Origin: Formosimonas limnophila
GTDB lineage: Bacteria > Pseudomonadota > Gammaproteobacteria > Burkholderiales > Burkholderiaceae
Length of the DNA: 64,000 nt
Assembly (NCBI RefSeq): GCF_014652675.1
Contig: NZ_BMZG01000006.1
Coordinates: forward strand, 1 to 64,000
Reading direction: 5' to 3'
Position 1 is the stretch's first letter. Each line of letters begins with the position of its first letter. The translations under genes and the position numbers were made by a program. The notes beneath the pieces are model-generated. The model was not told the DNA's origin and made no database searches. It saw only the letters and a program-made list of their open reading frames with translations. Positions 1-9,237 of the stretch are shown piece after piece.

Positions 1-237
1 TTTGATACACTCAAAACCTAATCTAAAACACATCGAATCTTGCGTGCTCGAAGTTTTGAGTTTTGGCGAAACCTAACCCAAAACCCGTCTGCTGCATGCA
101 AGGTCGATTGGCCATTAGAGGTTTCAACTTCGAAAGTTAATTTGACAATGCCCTTGTAGACGTTGAGTGGACGTTGCTTATTGACACCGATTTCATCATG
201 TAATGCCTATGTTGTGGTCTTTGCACATTAATTGGCC
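1..237. other. Intergenic/edge region, possible decayed ORF on minus strand
   Basis: No gene can be called with confidence. On the minus strand an open frame runs from an in-frame TAG near position 207 to a TAG near position 24. It encodes about 60 residues of plausible protein composition (one stretch reads VYKGIVKLTFEVETSNGQ) but has no ATG, GTG or TTG start at its beginning. It could be the remains of a small gene or chance. Confidence 0.25.
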
Positions 238-263
238 GAAAAAAACCAGCCTGAGCTGGTTTA
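238..263 (-). terminator. Rho-independent terminator of ychF
   Basis: An 8-bp perfect stem (AAACCAGC / GCTGGTTT, 243-262, 4-nt loop) is followed on the minus strand by a run of T. It lies 26 nt past the ychF stop codon. Confidence 0.85.
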
Positions 264-288
264 GTACATACAAAACATGCGAACATTT

Positions 289-1380
289 TCAGACATTGAA
301 TAAAAAGTTCAATACGTCACCGTCCTTAACCACATACTCTTTGCCCTCAGCGCGCATTTTGCCAGCTTCTTTTGCACCGTTCTCGCCCTTGTAAGCGATA
401 AAGTCATCAAAAGCGATGGTTTGCGCACGAATAAAGCCACGCTCGAAATCCCCATGGATAACACCTGCAGCTTGCGGGGCGAGGTCACCAATGTGAATGG
501 TCCAAGCTCGAACCTCTTTCACACCTGCAGTAAAGTAGGTTTGCAAACCAAGCAGCGTGTAACCTGAACGAATCACACGGTTCAGCCCCGGCTCGCTCAT
601 GCCCATGTCGGCCAAGAACATTTCTTTTTCATCATCGTCGAGACTGCCGATTTCGGCTTCGATGGCGGCGCACACCGCGACGACGGGAGAACCTTCTTTA
701 TCAGCGTAGGCACACACGGTGTCTAAATGTGGATTGTTCTCGAAACCTGTTTCTAAAACATTCGCAACATACATGGTCGGCTTAGCCGTGATAAAGCAGT
801 AAGGCTTGAGTAAAGCGAGTTCCTCTTCATCCAGACCGACGCTGCGAATGGCTTTCGCCTCATTGAGAACTGGGATGATTTTTTCGAGAACGGTGATGAG
901 CTTGGCGGCGTCTTTGTCACCTGAACGAGCGGTTTTCTGGTGACGTTGCAATGCTTTTTCAGCCGTTGACAAGTCGGCAAGCGCTAACTCCGTGTTGATG
1001 ACTTCGATGTCGGAAATCGGATCGATTTTACCCGCCACATGAATCACATTGTCATCATCAAAGCAGCGTACAACGTGAGCAATCGCGTCGGTTTCGCGGA
1101 TATTGGCAAGAAACTTATTTCCCAAACCCTCACCCGTTGACGCACCCGCCACCAAACCTGCGATATCGACGAACTCAACCGTGGCGGGTAAAATCCGCTC
1201 AGGTTTGACAATAGCGGCAAGGTCAGCCAAACGCGGATCAGGCACTTCAACCACCCCGACATTCGGCTCAATGGTGCAAAACGGGTAATTCTCCGCCGCA
1301 ATACCGGCCTTGGTCAAGGCGTTAAACAGGGTCGATTTACCGACGTTGGGTAGGCCAACGATGCCGCATTTGAGTGTCAT
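289..1380 (-). CDS. ychF: Redox-regulated ATPase YchF (Obg family)
   Basis: YchF is a ribosome-associated P-loop ATPase of the Obg/TRAFAC class, known to bind ribosomes and to modulate translation and oxidative-stress responses. The 363 residues match the family length. The Walker A motif GLPNVGKST lies near residue 9. The usual G4 guanine motif is replaced by NVLE near residue 205, the substitution that gives YchF its ATP preference. A TGS domain forms the C-terminal ~85 residues. It is the last gene of this minus-strand block, preceded by a hairpin terminator and followed by another, so it is probably transcribed alone. Confidence 0.97.
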   Translation of the reverse strand: MTLKCGIVGLPNVGKSTLFNALTKAGIAAENYPFCTIEPNVGVVEVPDPRLADLAAIVKPERILPATVEFVDIAGLVAGASTGEGLGNKFLANIRETDAIAHVVRCFDDDNVIHVAGKIDPISDIEVINTELALADLSTAEKALQRHQKTARSGDKDAAKLITVLEKIIPVLNEAKAIRSVGLDEEELALLKPYCFITAKPTMYVANVLETGFENNPHLDTVCAYADKEGSPVVAVCAAIEAEIGSLDDDEKEMFLADMGMSEPGLNRVIRSGYTLLGLQTYFTAGVKEVRAWTIHIGDLAPQAAGVIHGDFERGFIRAQTIAFDDFIAYKGENGAKEAGKMRAEGKEYVVKDGDVLNFLFNV

Positions 1381-1402
1381 GATGTGTGTCCGAAAGATAA
1401 AA

Positions 1403-1427
1403 CGAAGCCGCTATTATAGCGGCTTCG
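1403..1427 (-). terminator. Terminator downstream of rapZ
   Basis: A 25-nt perfect inverted repeat (12-bp arms, CGAAGCCGCTAT and its complement) is followed on the minus strand by TTTTATCTTT, the shape of an intrinsic terminator closing the hprK-rapZ transcript. It ends only 22 nt before the ychF start codon. The centre reads TATAAT on the minus strand, so a -10 role for ychF is an alternative. A second weaker hairpin (AGCGGA/TCCGCT, 1535-1554) sits right at the rapZ stop. Confidence 0.7.
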
Positions 1428-1558
1428 GTGTGGGCTGGGGGGGGATTCGTTCTGATTCAGAAAAGGCATATTATATTGGTTGGTTAAAGTAATCACCAAA
1501 TTTTTGGCACAAAGATAGCACTAACTAAATGACCAGCGGACAGTTATATCCGCTTTTT

Positions 1559-2428
1559 TTACGTGGGTGTCAGTGTTCGATGCCTGACCAATACTTGCGC
1601 TTTATCCCTTAAACCTTTTTCGATAAACCGTTTGGCGAGGGTGTGGGCAATGTAAACCGAGCGATGTTGACCGCCTGTGCAGCCGATGCCGATGGTGAGG
1701 TAGCTGCGGTTGTCGTCCTCAAAGCGAGACAGCCAGCGCGTGAGGAAATGCTCGATGTCTTCAATCATGCGATCGGTATCGGGTTGGTTTTGGAGGAATT
1801 GTTGAACAGGCGCATCGAGGCCAGTTTGTGGTCGTAGGCTGACATCGTAGTACGGGTTGGGTAAGCAGCGTACATCAAAAACAAAATCAGCGTCCATGGG
1901 GATGCCGTGTTTGAAACCAAATGATTCAAATAAAACGGTCAAACCTGTTTTTCGTAAATCCAGTAGCTCTTTAATCCATTGCTGTAATTGACGTGCTTTA
2001 AGTGTACTGGTGTCGATAACGGCAGAGATTTGGAGTAATGGGAGGAGGCGTTCGCGTTCTGAGGTGATGGCGTCTTGTAATGATACGTCGTGTTCGCCGC
2101 CTGCGCGTGAGAGTGGATGGCGGCGGCGGGTTTCGGAGAATCGCTGAATCAGGGCGGTGTCGTTCGCGGTGAGAAATAAGGTGTGAACGGAGAGGCCTTG
2201 TTGCTCAAATGCGGCGACTTGGTCTGGTAGTTTGGTAAAGTCGGCAGAAGAGCGCGCGTCAATGCTGACGGCGACGCGGCTGTGTGACTGTACAGACAGG
2301 GTGGAGATGAGGTTGGGCAACAAGTTGGCAGGCAGGTTATCAACGCAGTAGTAGCCTGCGTCTTCCAGTTGATTGAGGGCGACGCTTTTACCTGAGCCTG
2401 ACAGACCTGTAACGAGGACGATGTGCAT
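1559..2428 (-). CDS. rapZ: RNase adapter protein RapZ
   Basis: RapZ is an RNA-binding adapter; in Escherichia coli it directs RNase E to the GlmZ small RNA and so controls glucosamine-6-phosphate synthesis. Its role in betaproteobacteria is less established. The 289-residue protein has a Walker A motif GLSGSGKS near residue 8 and the conserved C-terminal GIGCTGGQHRS motif near residue 250. The start codon overlaps the hprK stop as TGATG, so the two are translationally coupled. This supports a shared carbon/nitrogen PTS regulatory operon with hprK and ptsN. Confidence 0.95.
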   Translation of the reverse strand: MHIVLVTGLSGSGKSVALNQLEDAGYYCVDNLPANLLPNLISTLSVQSHSRVAVSIDARSSADFTKLPDQVAAFEQQGLSVHTLFLTANDTALIQRFSETRRRHPLSRAGGEHDVSLQDAITSERERLLPLLQISAVIDTSTLKARQLQQWIKELLDLRKTGLTVLFESFGFKHGIPMDADFVFDVRCLPNPYYDVSLRPQTGLDAPVQQFLQNQPDTDRMIEDIEHFLTRWLSRFEDDNRSYLTIGIGCTGGQHRSVYIAHTLAKRFIEKGLRDKAQVLVRHRTLTPT

Positions 2429-3405
2429 CAGATGTTTCCTTGCTGGTTGTTGGTGTGATCAAGCGGGAGGCTTTGTTGACTTTGCTCTTCCATTGCTTGG
2501 CGTTGCCGTTCCATGAAATCTTTGAGGGTGTCGATACCGCGCAGTTGCAGTACGGTGTTGCGCACAGCCGCTTCGAGCAATACGGCCAAGTTGCGGCCTG
2601 CTGCGACGGGCAGAACGACTTTGCGGATGTCGACACCGAGAACCTCTTCAGTGAGGGCTTGTGAAGGCAGTCGTTCGTAATGATTTTCGAGTTCAGCACG
2701 TCGCACGAGTTGGACAATGAGCCGCAGCTTGATTTTTCGACGCACGGCGGTTTCACCGAAAATCATCTTTATGTCGAGTAAACCGATACCGCGCACTTCA
2801 AGTAAATTTTGCAGCAGCGGTGGGCAGCGGCCTTCGATGTAATCAGGCGCCGTGCGCAGCAACTCAACCGCATCATCGGCAACAAGGCCGTGACCACGAC
2901 TGATGAGCTCCAATGCCAGTTCGGATTTGCCCAGTCCTGATTCACCGAATATCAATACGCCGACACCGAGCACATCCATGAGCACCCCGTGGCGCGTGGT
3001 TTGTTCGGCAAATTGGCGGTTGAAATACACGCGCAAGTAGTCAATCAAATCTGCCGAGCTTTCTGGACTGGCGAACAGTGGGATGGCGTGCTCATTACAC
3101 CATGACACCATAAAATCAGGCGGAGTGAGTGAATCACCGACGATGATGGCGGGTGGCTCACCGTAGACGAGAAAGTCATTGAGGTATTCGAATCGCCGCT
3201 CGGGCGTGAGCCAGTCAAAGTAAACCAGTTCAGCCTTACCGATGATTTGAATGCGTGCGGAGTGAATCAGGTTTAAGTGACCGACCAAGTCAGCTGACGC
3301 AACGCGTGATTTGGCGAGGATGCGGAATGCGCCGTCTTTGCCCGCGCACCATGTGAGTTCGAGTCGCTCGGCAACGTCGTTATATAGCGTGGAGATGGAT
3401 TGCAT
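2428..3405 (-). CDS. hprK: HPr kinase/phosphorylase
   Basis: HprK phosphorylates and dephosphorylates the seryl residue of HPr or NPr, linking metabolite levels to PTS regulation. The P-loop [19 protein letters not shown] and the following conserved acidic and basic motifs of the family are present. The start at 3405 is chosen over an in-frame ATG at 3435 because GGAGG lies 7 nt upstream of it and the family usually starts there (325 residues). A hairpin with a T-run lies in the 52-nt gap after ptsN, and the stop overlaps the rapZ start. Confidence 0.95.
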   Translation of the reverse strand: MQSISTLYNDVAERLELTWCAGKDGAFRILAKSRVASADLVGHLNLIHSARIQIIGKAELVYFDWLTPERRFEYLNDFLVYGEPPAIIVGDSLTPPDFMVSWCNEHAIPLFASPESSADLIDYLRVYFNRQFAEQTTRHGVLMDVLGVGVLIFGESGLGKSELALELISRGHGLVADDAVELLRTAPDYIEGRCPPLLQNLLEVRGIGLLDIKMIFGETAVRRKIKLRLIVQLVRRAELENHYERLPSQALTEEVLGVDIRKVVLPVAAGRNLAVLLEAAVRNTVLQLRGIDTLKDFMERQRQAMEEQSQQSLPLDHTNNQQGNI

Positions 3406-3420
3406 GGTGAAGCCTCCAAA

Positions 3421-3448
3421 GAAAAAACGACTCACTCATGAGCCGTTT
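3421..3448 (-). terminator. Hairpin with T-tract between ptsN and hprK
   Basis: Arms AAACGACTCA (3425-3434) and TGAGCCGTTT (3439-3448) form a 10-bp stem with one G-U pair and a 4-nt loop. It is followed on the minus strand by six T. It sits between the ptsN stop and the hprK Shine-Dalgarno (3413-3417), so it is either a partial terminator or an attenuator. Confidence 0.65.
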
Positions 3449-3457
3449 GGTGGATGT

Positions 3458-3928
3458 TTAATGGGCGCGGCGGGCGGGCTGCCAAGTTTGCACCAGCTGC
3501 AATACCTCGCCAGCACTTTGGGCGCTTTTTAGTGTGTCGCGCAAGTTTTTATCAGAGAGCAATTCGGCCAGTTCTGACAAAATCTCTAAATGCTGCTGTG
3601 TGGCTTGCTCTGGCACGAGCAAAAACACCAGAAACGACACAGGTTGTGTATCTGGAGCATCGAATGCCACGGGTTGCTGGAGGCTAAGGATGGCGGCGGT
3701 GGCTTCTTTGAGCCCTTTGATGCGGCCGTGAGGGATGGCCACGCCTTGCCCAAGGCCGGTTGAGCCGAGTCGCTCACGCGCGAGCAAGCTGTCAAAAACC
3801 TTGCCTCGCTCAATGCCTTGTTGATTTTCAAACAAGGTAGCCGCGTGCTCAAACACACGTTTTTTGCTGGTGGCTTCAACGCCCAAGTCAATGTTATGGG
3901 CGGGCAAAAGTTTTGCGAGTAAGTTCAT
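3458..3928 (-). CDS. ptsN: Nitrogen-regulatory PTS enzyme IIA (EIIA-Ntr)
   Basis: PtsN is the terminal phosphoacceptor of the nitrogen PTS, a regulatory chain not tied to sugar uptake. The protein is a single PTS EIIA type-2 domain. The phosphorylated histidine is H67 in the motif VAIPHGRIKG. The start at 3928 gives 156 residues beginning MNLLAKLLP, the usual family start. The longer frame from 4039 adds 37 residues without family character. Its position directly before hprK is the common betaproteobacterial arrangement. The rpoN and hpf genes often found upstream are absent; a LysR gene lies there instead. Confidence 0.95.
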   Translation of the reverse strand: MNLLAKLLPAHNIDLGVEATSKKRVFEHAATLFENQQGIERGKVFDSLLARERLGSTGLGQGVAIPHGRIKGLKEATAAILSLQQPVAFDAPDTQPVSFLVFLLVPEQATQQHLEILSELAELLSDKNLRDTLKSAQSAGEVLQLVQTWQPARRAH

Positions 3929-4064
3929 GAGCAGCTCGGTAGTCAAACGGTGGACAGAACCCGCATTATAACCACCAGTTGAGTGAAAAAACAACGAAGT
4001 TGTGCGGTGTTGGGCTTGTTTGTCAGCGTTTTGAGACAATGGTTTAATGCGGCTTGTTTGTTCG

Positions 4065-5045
4065 TTAAAAAATCGGGTGTTTTAGCGGCAATGACAATTC
4101 ATCTGTCTTTAAAAAACCAAATGGCTTGGCCGTATCTGGCGCCAAGGACAATGTTGCCATAGAACGCTCAAATATATGACATTGCTCTTTTAGCCATTGG
4201 GCGAACACCAAAAGTTTTTCGACTTTATGACTGCGATTGGGCCACAGCAAATAGTATGCCGACTCATAAGAAGCGACAATGGGGGTTATTCTCTGTACGA
4301 GTCCTTGTTTGAGCCATGATTCAGCGATAGATAGACGAGTCAATGCAGCGCCGAGCCCATTTTTGGCAGCTTCTAAGGCGAGATTGGAGTCGTTGACCAC
4401 CAGTGACGGAGGCGGTGGTGTAGCATCTAATCCTGCGGCGAGGAACCAGTTTGACCACGATTCATTGGTCGCAATGGTGTGCCCGACAGCAATGGCCTGC
4501 TCGGGTGTTTGTGTGGGGGAGAACCGCCTATCGCTTGGTGCGGCAACCAATATTTGTCGCTCAGACATGAACCATTCGCTGTGCGTGTTTTGTGTTTCCA
4601 CCGAGCCAAATCGAATCGCACAATCTACTGGGCTGCTTTCAAAGTCAACCACCTCTAAGCTGGCGATGAGTTCAATCCGCCAGTTTGGGTGCTGCGCATA
4701 AAAGTCGGGCAGACGCGGCACCAGCCAGTGCATCCCAAATGATGGCAGCAATGCGATGGTTAAATGCTCCGATTGCGAGCGCATATTGATTCGACTGGTA
4801 GCGCTGGACACTTGCTGTAACGCGAGCCGAACTTGATAAGCGTAAACACGTCCCTCTGGCGTTAAGCTCACTCGCCGCGCACTTCGGTCAATCAGAGCGA
4901 TGTTTAAATAGGCTTCGAGTAGTTTTAACTGATGGCTCACTGCACTGTGGGTCACATGTAGTTCTTGCGCTGCAGCCGTCACGCTTCCCAAACGCGATAC
5001 GGCTTCAAAGGCACGAAGAGCAGACAATGGAGGGAGTTTTAGCAT
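4065..5045 (-). CDS. LysR-family transcriptional regulator (GcvA-like)
   Basis: This is a DNA-binding activator/repressor of the LysR family. The N-terminal winged helix-turn-helix covers about residues 5-65 (PPLSALRAFEAVSRLGSVT opens it, with HSAVSHQLKLLE as the recognition helix region). A LysR substrate-binding domain follows from about residue 90. The N-terminus resembles the GcvA/AmpR subgroup. A tail of about 30 residues after the effector domain looks lineage-specific. It is divergent from the DMT exporter at 5349, the classic position for a LysR regulator of a neighbouring transporter, so that gene is the likely target. The effector is unknown. Confidence 0.9.
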   Translation of the reverse strand: MLKLPPLSALRAFEAVSRLGSVTAAAQELHVTHSAVSHQLKLLEAYLNIALIDRSARRVSLTPEGRVYAYQVRLALQQVSSATSRINMRSQSEHLTIALLPSFGMHWLVPRLPDFYAQHPNWRIELIASLEVVDFESSPVDCAIRFGSVETQNTHSEWFMSERQILVAAPSDRRFSPTQTPEQAIAVGHTIATNESWSNWFLAAGLDATPPPPSLVVNDSNLALEAAKNGLGAALTRLSIAESWLKQGLVQRITPIVASYESAYYLLWPNRSHKVEKLLVFAQWLKEQCHIFERSMATLSLAPDTAKPFGFLKTDELSLPLKHPIF

Positions 5046-5348
5046 AAATCATCCCAAAAATTAAGGTTTTGCAATTCCAAATAAGCAGCTTGGGCACACC
5101 ACCGTCATTTTGATCTCATGCGTGTCATGTTTCGGATGCGGTCTGGTGGCTAAATTGCTTTATGTGAAAAAAGCTAACAAACAAGGTGAAAATATATCGT
5201 TTGCCGAGAAAAGCACTTCTGCCTAAAATACAGCCATGTCCATCGGCAAAATCCTTTTTTTTTCAAAGGTTAAAAGTGGATGATGATGTTGCGAATCAGT
5301 TTGGTGGTGTTTGATTGTCTTTTCGGTTAATTTCTTAGAAAGCCATGT
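5046..5348. promoter_or_regulatory. Divergent promoter region between LysR gene and DMT exporter
   Basis: This 303-nt AT-rich spacer must hold both divergent promoters and presumably the LysR operator. I see a T-rich tract near 5255 and several T-N11-A candidates, but no unambiguous -35/-10 pair and no coding frame. Confidence 0.4.
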
Positions 5349-6224
5349 ATGTCTTTTTCGTCTATTTGTCGATTTGTGTTGTTGGGTGCTATTTGGGGTG
5401 CTTCATTTTTGTTTATGCGGATTTTGGCGCCTGAAGTGGGGGCACTTTGGACGGCGGAGTCGCGATTAGCGATTGGTGCGCTGGTTCTTGTCCTGTATTT
5501 GCAAACGAGAAATATCTCGTTGAATCTTGAGCATTGGCGACATTATGCGGTGGTCGGTTTCCTTAACTGTGCTGTGCCGTTTTCTATGTTCGGTTTGGCG
5601 GGAAAGTTGTTGCCTGCTGGTTATTCTGCTGTGCTGAACTCCTCCGTGCCGCTGTGGGCGATCATCTTTGCTGTCTGGGCGTTCAACGAAAGCATTACAA
5701 AAACGCGCGCAATCGCTTTATTGCTCGGTGTCGTGGGCGTGGCGTTTGTGGCACAACCCACGACTGATGTGCAGATGGGTTGGTTGTTTATGGTGGGTGT
5801 GGGCGCTTGCTTGCTGGCTTCTGCTTGCTATGCACTGTCTGGGATTTACCTCAAAAAATACACCTCTGGGTTAAAGCCTCAAGCCATCGCCACTATGTCT
5901 CAAGCATTTGGGGCTTTGATGCTTTTGCCGTTGGCGCTATTGAGTGGTTTGCCGAGTGTTATCAGTGTTGAGGCTGCGGTGAGCGGCGTTTTACTGGGTG
6001 TTTTTTGTTCTGGCATTGCTTTCTTGTTGTATTATCGCTTACTGGAGGATGAAGGGATTTTATTGGCCAGTGGTGTGACGTTTTTGGTACCTCTGTTTGG
6101 TATATTTTGGGGGGCAATGCTCTTACATGAGCGGCTTGGTTGGCCTGTGTTCGTTGGTTGTGGTCTGATTATTGGCGCCGCTTATCTCCTTTACCGCAGT
6201 AATCGAGTCATGGTCAAGCAATAA
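5349..6224 (+). CDS. EamA/DMT-superfamily exporter (copy 1)
   Basis: This is an inner-membrane drug/metabolite transporter of 291 residues with two EamA repeats and about ten predicted membrane helices. The substrate cannot be read from sequence. It is strikingly similar to the protein at 13501-14385: both share GAIWGASFLFMRILAPEVG-type N-termini and the run FLLYYRLL. The two genes are therefore paralogues about 8 kb apart in opposite orientation. The Shine-Dalgarno is weak (AGAAAG). A divergent LysR gene lies upstream and a tautomerase gene 72 nt downstream. Confidence 0.9.
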   Translation: MSFSSICRFVLLGAIWGASFLFMRILAPEVGALWTAESRLAIGALVLVLYLQTRNISLNLEHWRHYAVVGFLNCAVPFSMFGLAGKLLPAGYSAVLNSSVPLWAIIFAVWAFNESITKTRAIALLLGVVGVAFVAQPTTDVQMGWLFMVGVGACLLASACYALSGIYLKKYTSGLKPQAIATMSQAFGALMLLPLALLSGLPSVISVEAAVSGVLLGVFCSGIAFLLYYRLLEDEGILLASGVTFLVPLFGIFWGAMLLHERLGWPVFVGCGLIIGAAYLLYRSNRVMVKQ

Positions 6225-6296
6225 GTGACTCGTCGATTCGGTTTCTCCAGTTTTTGCATGCGTCTGCATGCCATCTTTAGAAGCAGGAAAGCCATC

Positions 6297-6500
6297 ATGC
6301 CCTACGTCAATATCAAAATCACTCGTGAAGGCGCAACGCCAGAGCAAAAGGCCGAGCTCATTAAAGGCGTCACCGATTTACTAAAAAATATCCTTGGTAA
6401 AAATCCTGCCACCACGGTCGTTGTGATTGATGAAGTCGATACTGACAATTGGGGGCTCGGTGGTGAGTTGGTCACTGTGCGCTGCACTAAAGGCTTGTGA
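6297..6500 (+). CDS. 4-oxalocrotonate tautomerase family protein
   Basis: This 67-residue protein belongs to the 4-OT/tautomerase superfamily, whose members use an N-terminal proline (residue 2 before Met removal) as catalytic base. It starts MPYVNIKITREG, giving the required Pro-1 after processing. The start at 6297 has AGGAAA upstream; the longer frame from 6225 would hide the proline and is rejected. The stop overlaps the next start as TGATG, linking it to the downstream DMT exporter. No aromatic-degradation genes are nearby, so the substrate is unknown. Confidence 0.9.
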   Translation: MPYVNIKITREGATPEQKAELIKGVTDLLKNILGKNPATTVVVIDEVDTDNWGLGGELVTVRCTKGL

Positions 6501-7408
6501 TGAGATCGCACATCAGCCTCAACCATGCACTGCTCGCTCTCATCGTCGTTGCAATTTGGGGAACGAATTTTGTTGTCATTAAAGAGGCGTTGGCGACATT
6601 GCCGCCTTTTTTGTTTGCGGCTTTGCGTTTTGCACTTGTGTTTTTGCCTGCGGCATTTTTTTTGAAAAGACCGAACGTTCCATGGCAGCAGCTCGCTGCT
6701 TACGGCATCCTCATCGGTGTTGGGCAATTTGGCTTTGTGTATTTGTCCATTAATGGTTTTATCGCTGCAGGTCTTGCTTCACTCGTAGTGCAAACACAGG
6801 TGTTTTTTACCATCGGTTTGGCTATGTTTTTCTCTTGCGAGCGACTAAAATTTTTCCAAATTGTGGCGTTGCTGCTCGCTGTTTCTGGCATTTTTGTCAT
6901 CATGGCGCATACCGATGGCGACACCACGCCGCTTGGTTTATTCATGATGCTTATTGCCGCCTTGTCTTGGGCGGCAGGTAATATCGTCAATCGTCACTCC
7001 GCCCAAACCACGCAAAATCTCAATATGCTCGCTTATGTCGTTTGGTCAGCAGCTTACGCCGTGCCGCCGCTGGTGGTTTTGTCATTATTGTTTGAAGGCG
7101 TACCCCTCATTAGCACCGCCATTGCCCATATGACGCTCGGGACATGGGGTGCGGTGCTTTGGCAGTCTGTCGCGAACTCATTGTTCGGCTATGCTATCTG
7201 GGGCTGGTTACTCGCGCGCTATCCCACTGCAACCATTGCGCCGCTGTCTTTGCTCGTGCCCGTGTTTGGTATGGGTGCGGCTTTTGTTTACTTGGGCGAG
7301 CTTTTACCTGTGTGGAAGCTCATCGCAGCAACGCTGATTATGGGTGGTTTGGCGTTGAATTTGCTTTGGCCAAAAGTGGTGGGCATGCTGAGGATGCAAC
7401 GGCCTTAA
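6500..7408 (+). CDS. EamA/DMT-superfamily transporter (YedA-like)
   Basis: This 302-residue inner-membrane protein has two EamA domains and about ten hydrophobic segments, beginning with the typical VVAIWGTNFVVIKEAL segment. It differs clearly from the two near-identical paralogues at 5349 and 13501. ATG at 6500 is preferred to GTG at 6497 because it overlaps the tautomerase stop and AAAGG lies 6 nt upstream. A strong terminator follows. Transport of an amino acid or small metabolite is likely, but the substrate is not predictable. Confidence 0.88.
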   Translation: MRSHISLNHALLALIVVAIWGTNFVVIKEALATLPPFLFAALRFALVFLPAAFFLKRPNVPWQQLAAYGILIGVGQFGFVYLSINGFIAAGLASLVVQTQVFFTIGLAMFFSCERLKFFQIVALLLAVSGIFVIMAHTDGDTTPLGLFMMLIAALSWAAGNIVNRHSAQTTQNLNMLAYVVWSAAYAVPPLVVLSLLFEGVPLISTAIAHMTLGTWGAVLWQSVANSLFGYAIWGWLLARYPTATIAPLSLLVPVFGMGAAFVYLGELLPVWKLIAATLIMGGLALNLLWPKVVGMLRMQRP

Positions 7409-7430
7409 TGGGACTGATTAGAATATAAAA

Positions 7431-7456
7431 AAGACGCGGTGATTCGCGTCTTCTTT
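7431..7456 (+). terminator. Terminator after the DMT-tautomerase-DMT operon
   Basis: The stem AAGACGCG / CGCGTCTT (7431-7438, 7445-7452) has a 6-nt loop and is followed by CTTT; the opposite strand also ends in an A/T-rich run. It separates the plus-strand operon from the convergent ubiB. Confidence 0.8.
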
Positions 7457-7540
7457 AGTCAATAGGTCAAAACAAGCATCACAAATACCCTATAAAACAG
7501 GGTTAAGTCCGTGATTGGTTGATGAGAGGCGTTTATTTTG

Positions 7541-7669
7541 TCACAGACGCAACACCCCTTGCACGACTTGTCCCATGCGTTTGTAATAGAGCCGCTCGTA
7601 CGTGTCACCTGCGTGGTGGTATTCTTGGTTGCGCCTGAATGCCTTAATCAGCGACGAAGGAACAACCAA
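7541..7669 (-). CDS. Candidate small protein after ubiB
   Basis: This minus-strand frame overlaps the ubiB 3' end by 22 nt and ends in TGA at 7541, with a possible TTG start at 7669 (42 residues). Past the ubiB stop it reads with protein-like composition, rich in Arg and Tyr (for example DTYERLYYKRMGQVVQ). Its position suggests co-translation with ubiB. A weak hairpin (ACCCT/AGGGT, about 7484-7500) follows. I do not recognise the family; the start codon is uncertain and the call is tentative. Confidence 0.35.
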   Translation of the reverse strand: MVVPSSLIKAFRRNQEYHHAGDTYERLYYKRMGQVVQGVLRL

Positions 7670-9237
7670 TAAGCCCCTGTGCTACCTACCACGATTAGGA
7701 GACTGAGCAGCCAGCGCATCTGCCGAAGCTGCCGCTGCAATTGCTGTTGCTGCGCACTTGAGGTTTGGAGTCGCTGTTCGACCTGCGCCAACTGAGGAGC
7801 TTCGTGCAGCTGCGTCAGCAGCTGGCGCGGTGCACTGGGTAGGAGTTTAACGATGTAAAGCCATTCTTTTTTGAGTTGGTTCAGAATACCGCATGGGCCG
7901 AGTGTGGTTTTCATCCACTTTTCGAGAAAAGGATAAGCGGTTTCCCACAAGTCAAGCTGTGGGTAAAGAATGCGTCCCAAACCTTCAATGTTGAGCAGCG
8001 TTTTTTGCAACAACACGAGCTGTGGTTGTACGGCCACGTTGAACTGACGCGCAATGTCAAACAACCTGACCAACACTTCGCCGAGTGAAACTTCTGATAA
8101 TGTCAGGCCGTAGCTTGGTTCGATGGATGTGCGAATGGCGGTGGTTAATGCCTCAATCGAGGTGTCAGCAGGCACCCAACCAGCGCGGACGTGTGCCTCG
8201 GCAATCGTGCGATAGTCACGGCGAAAAAAAGCCAAGAAATTAATGGCCAAATAATAACGATCATTGTCCGACAAACTGCCAACGATGCCGCAATCGAGTC
8301 CAATGTAGTGACCGTTGGCCACACCTGATTGTGCGTTACCAATAAAAATATTCCCAGGGTGCATGTCGGCGTGAAAAAAGCCGTCTCGAAACACTTGGGT
8401 GAAAAATATCTCCACGCCATCATGAGCGAGTTTTTTTAAATCGAAGCCTTGGGCGCGTAACGCATCGACATGAGAAATCGGCACGCCGTGCATCCACTGC
8501 AGCGTCATCACGCGCCGCGCCGATAAATCCCAACACACCTCTGGTAAAGCCAGAATGTCTGTGTCTTTGAAATTGTGGCGCAAGACACTGGTATTGGCCG
8601 CTTCACACTGCAAGTCAAGCTCTTGGGTCAGATGCTGTTCGATTTCACTCACCACATCCACGGGACGCAAGCGTTGTCCGTCACGATGATACTTTGCAAG
8701 GACTTTGGCCAACGTGTACAAGCATCGAATGTCTGTTTTGATGAGTGCATCAATACCAGGCCGCAACACCTTCACAGCCACATCACGCCCTGCCCATGAG
8801 CCAGATTTGACCACGGCACGATGCACTTGGGCGAGTGAGGCCGTTGCCTCGGGCACGTTGTCAAAGTGTTCAAACATTGCATCAATCGATTGGCCGAGCT
8901 GTTGCTCAATTTCTGCGCGAATGATTGAACTGTCCAGTGGGGTGATATTGGCTTGCAGGTGAGACAGCTCGCTGATGTATTCGGTCGGCAGTAAATCAGG
9001 GCGCGTCGAGAGGACTTGACCGAGTTTGATAAAAATCGGGCCAAGTGATTCGAGGGCTTGGCGCAGCTGTGCCGCATCCTGCGCATGGTGAACCGTGGTG
9101 GCACGTGGTGCAATACGTCGCATCAGGCGGGCATACCAAGCCTGCGATGGCCACAGTGAAAAAAGCAAATGCAGCACACGATGTGTGCGCAAGACACGGC
9201 CAATGGTGATGAAACGTTTGAGCACGGTCCAGCTCAT
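7648..9237 (-). CDS. ubiB: Ubiquinone biosynthesis accessory kinase-like protein UbiB
   Basis: UbiB is an atypical ABC1/ADCK-family kinase-like ATPase needed for the hydroxylation steps of ubiquinone synthesis and for the Ubi complex. The 529 residues include the family KxGQ motif (IKLGQVLSTRPDLLP, about residue 72), the kinase-like DCG motif (GLDCGIVGSLSDNDRYY), and a hydrophobic C-terminal membrane anchor. The start overlaps the ubiJ stop as ATGA. The order ubiE-ubiJ-ubiB is the conserved proteobacterial ubiquinone operon. Confidence 0.96.
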   Translation of the reverse strand: MSWTVLKRFITIGRVLRTHRVLHLLFSLWPSQAWYARLMRRIAPRATTVHHAQDAAQLRQALESLGPIFIKLGQVLSTRPDLLPTEYISELSHLQANITPLDSSIIRAEIEQQLGQSIDAMFEHFDNVPEATASLAQVHRAVVKSGSWAGRDVAVKVLRPGIDALIKTDIRCLYTLAKVLAKYHRDGQRLRPVDVVSEIEQHLTQELDLQCEAANTSVLRHNFKDTDILALPEVCWDLSARRVMTLQWMHGVPISHVDALRAQGFDLKKLAHDGVEIFFTQVFRDGFFHADMHPGNIFIGNAQSGVANGHYIGLDCGIVGSLSDNDRYYLAINFLAFFRRDYRTIAEAHVRAGWVPADTSIEALTTAIRTSIEPSYGLTLSEVSLGEVLVRLFDIARQFNVAVQPQLVLLQKTLLNIEGLGRILYPQLDLWETAYPFLEKWMKTTLGPCGILNQLKKEWLYIVKLLPSAPRQLLTQLHEAPQLAQVEQRLQTSSAQQQQLQRQLRQMRWLLSLLIVVGSTGAYWLFLRR

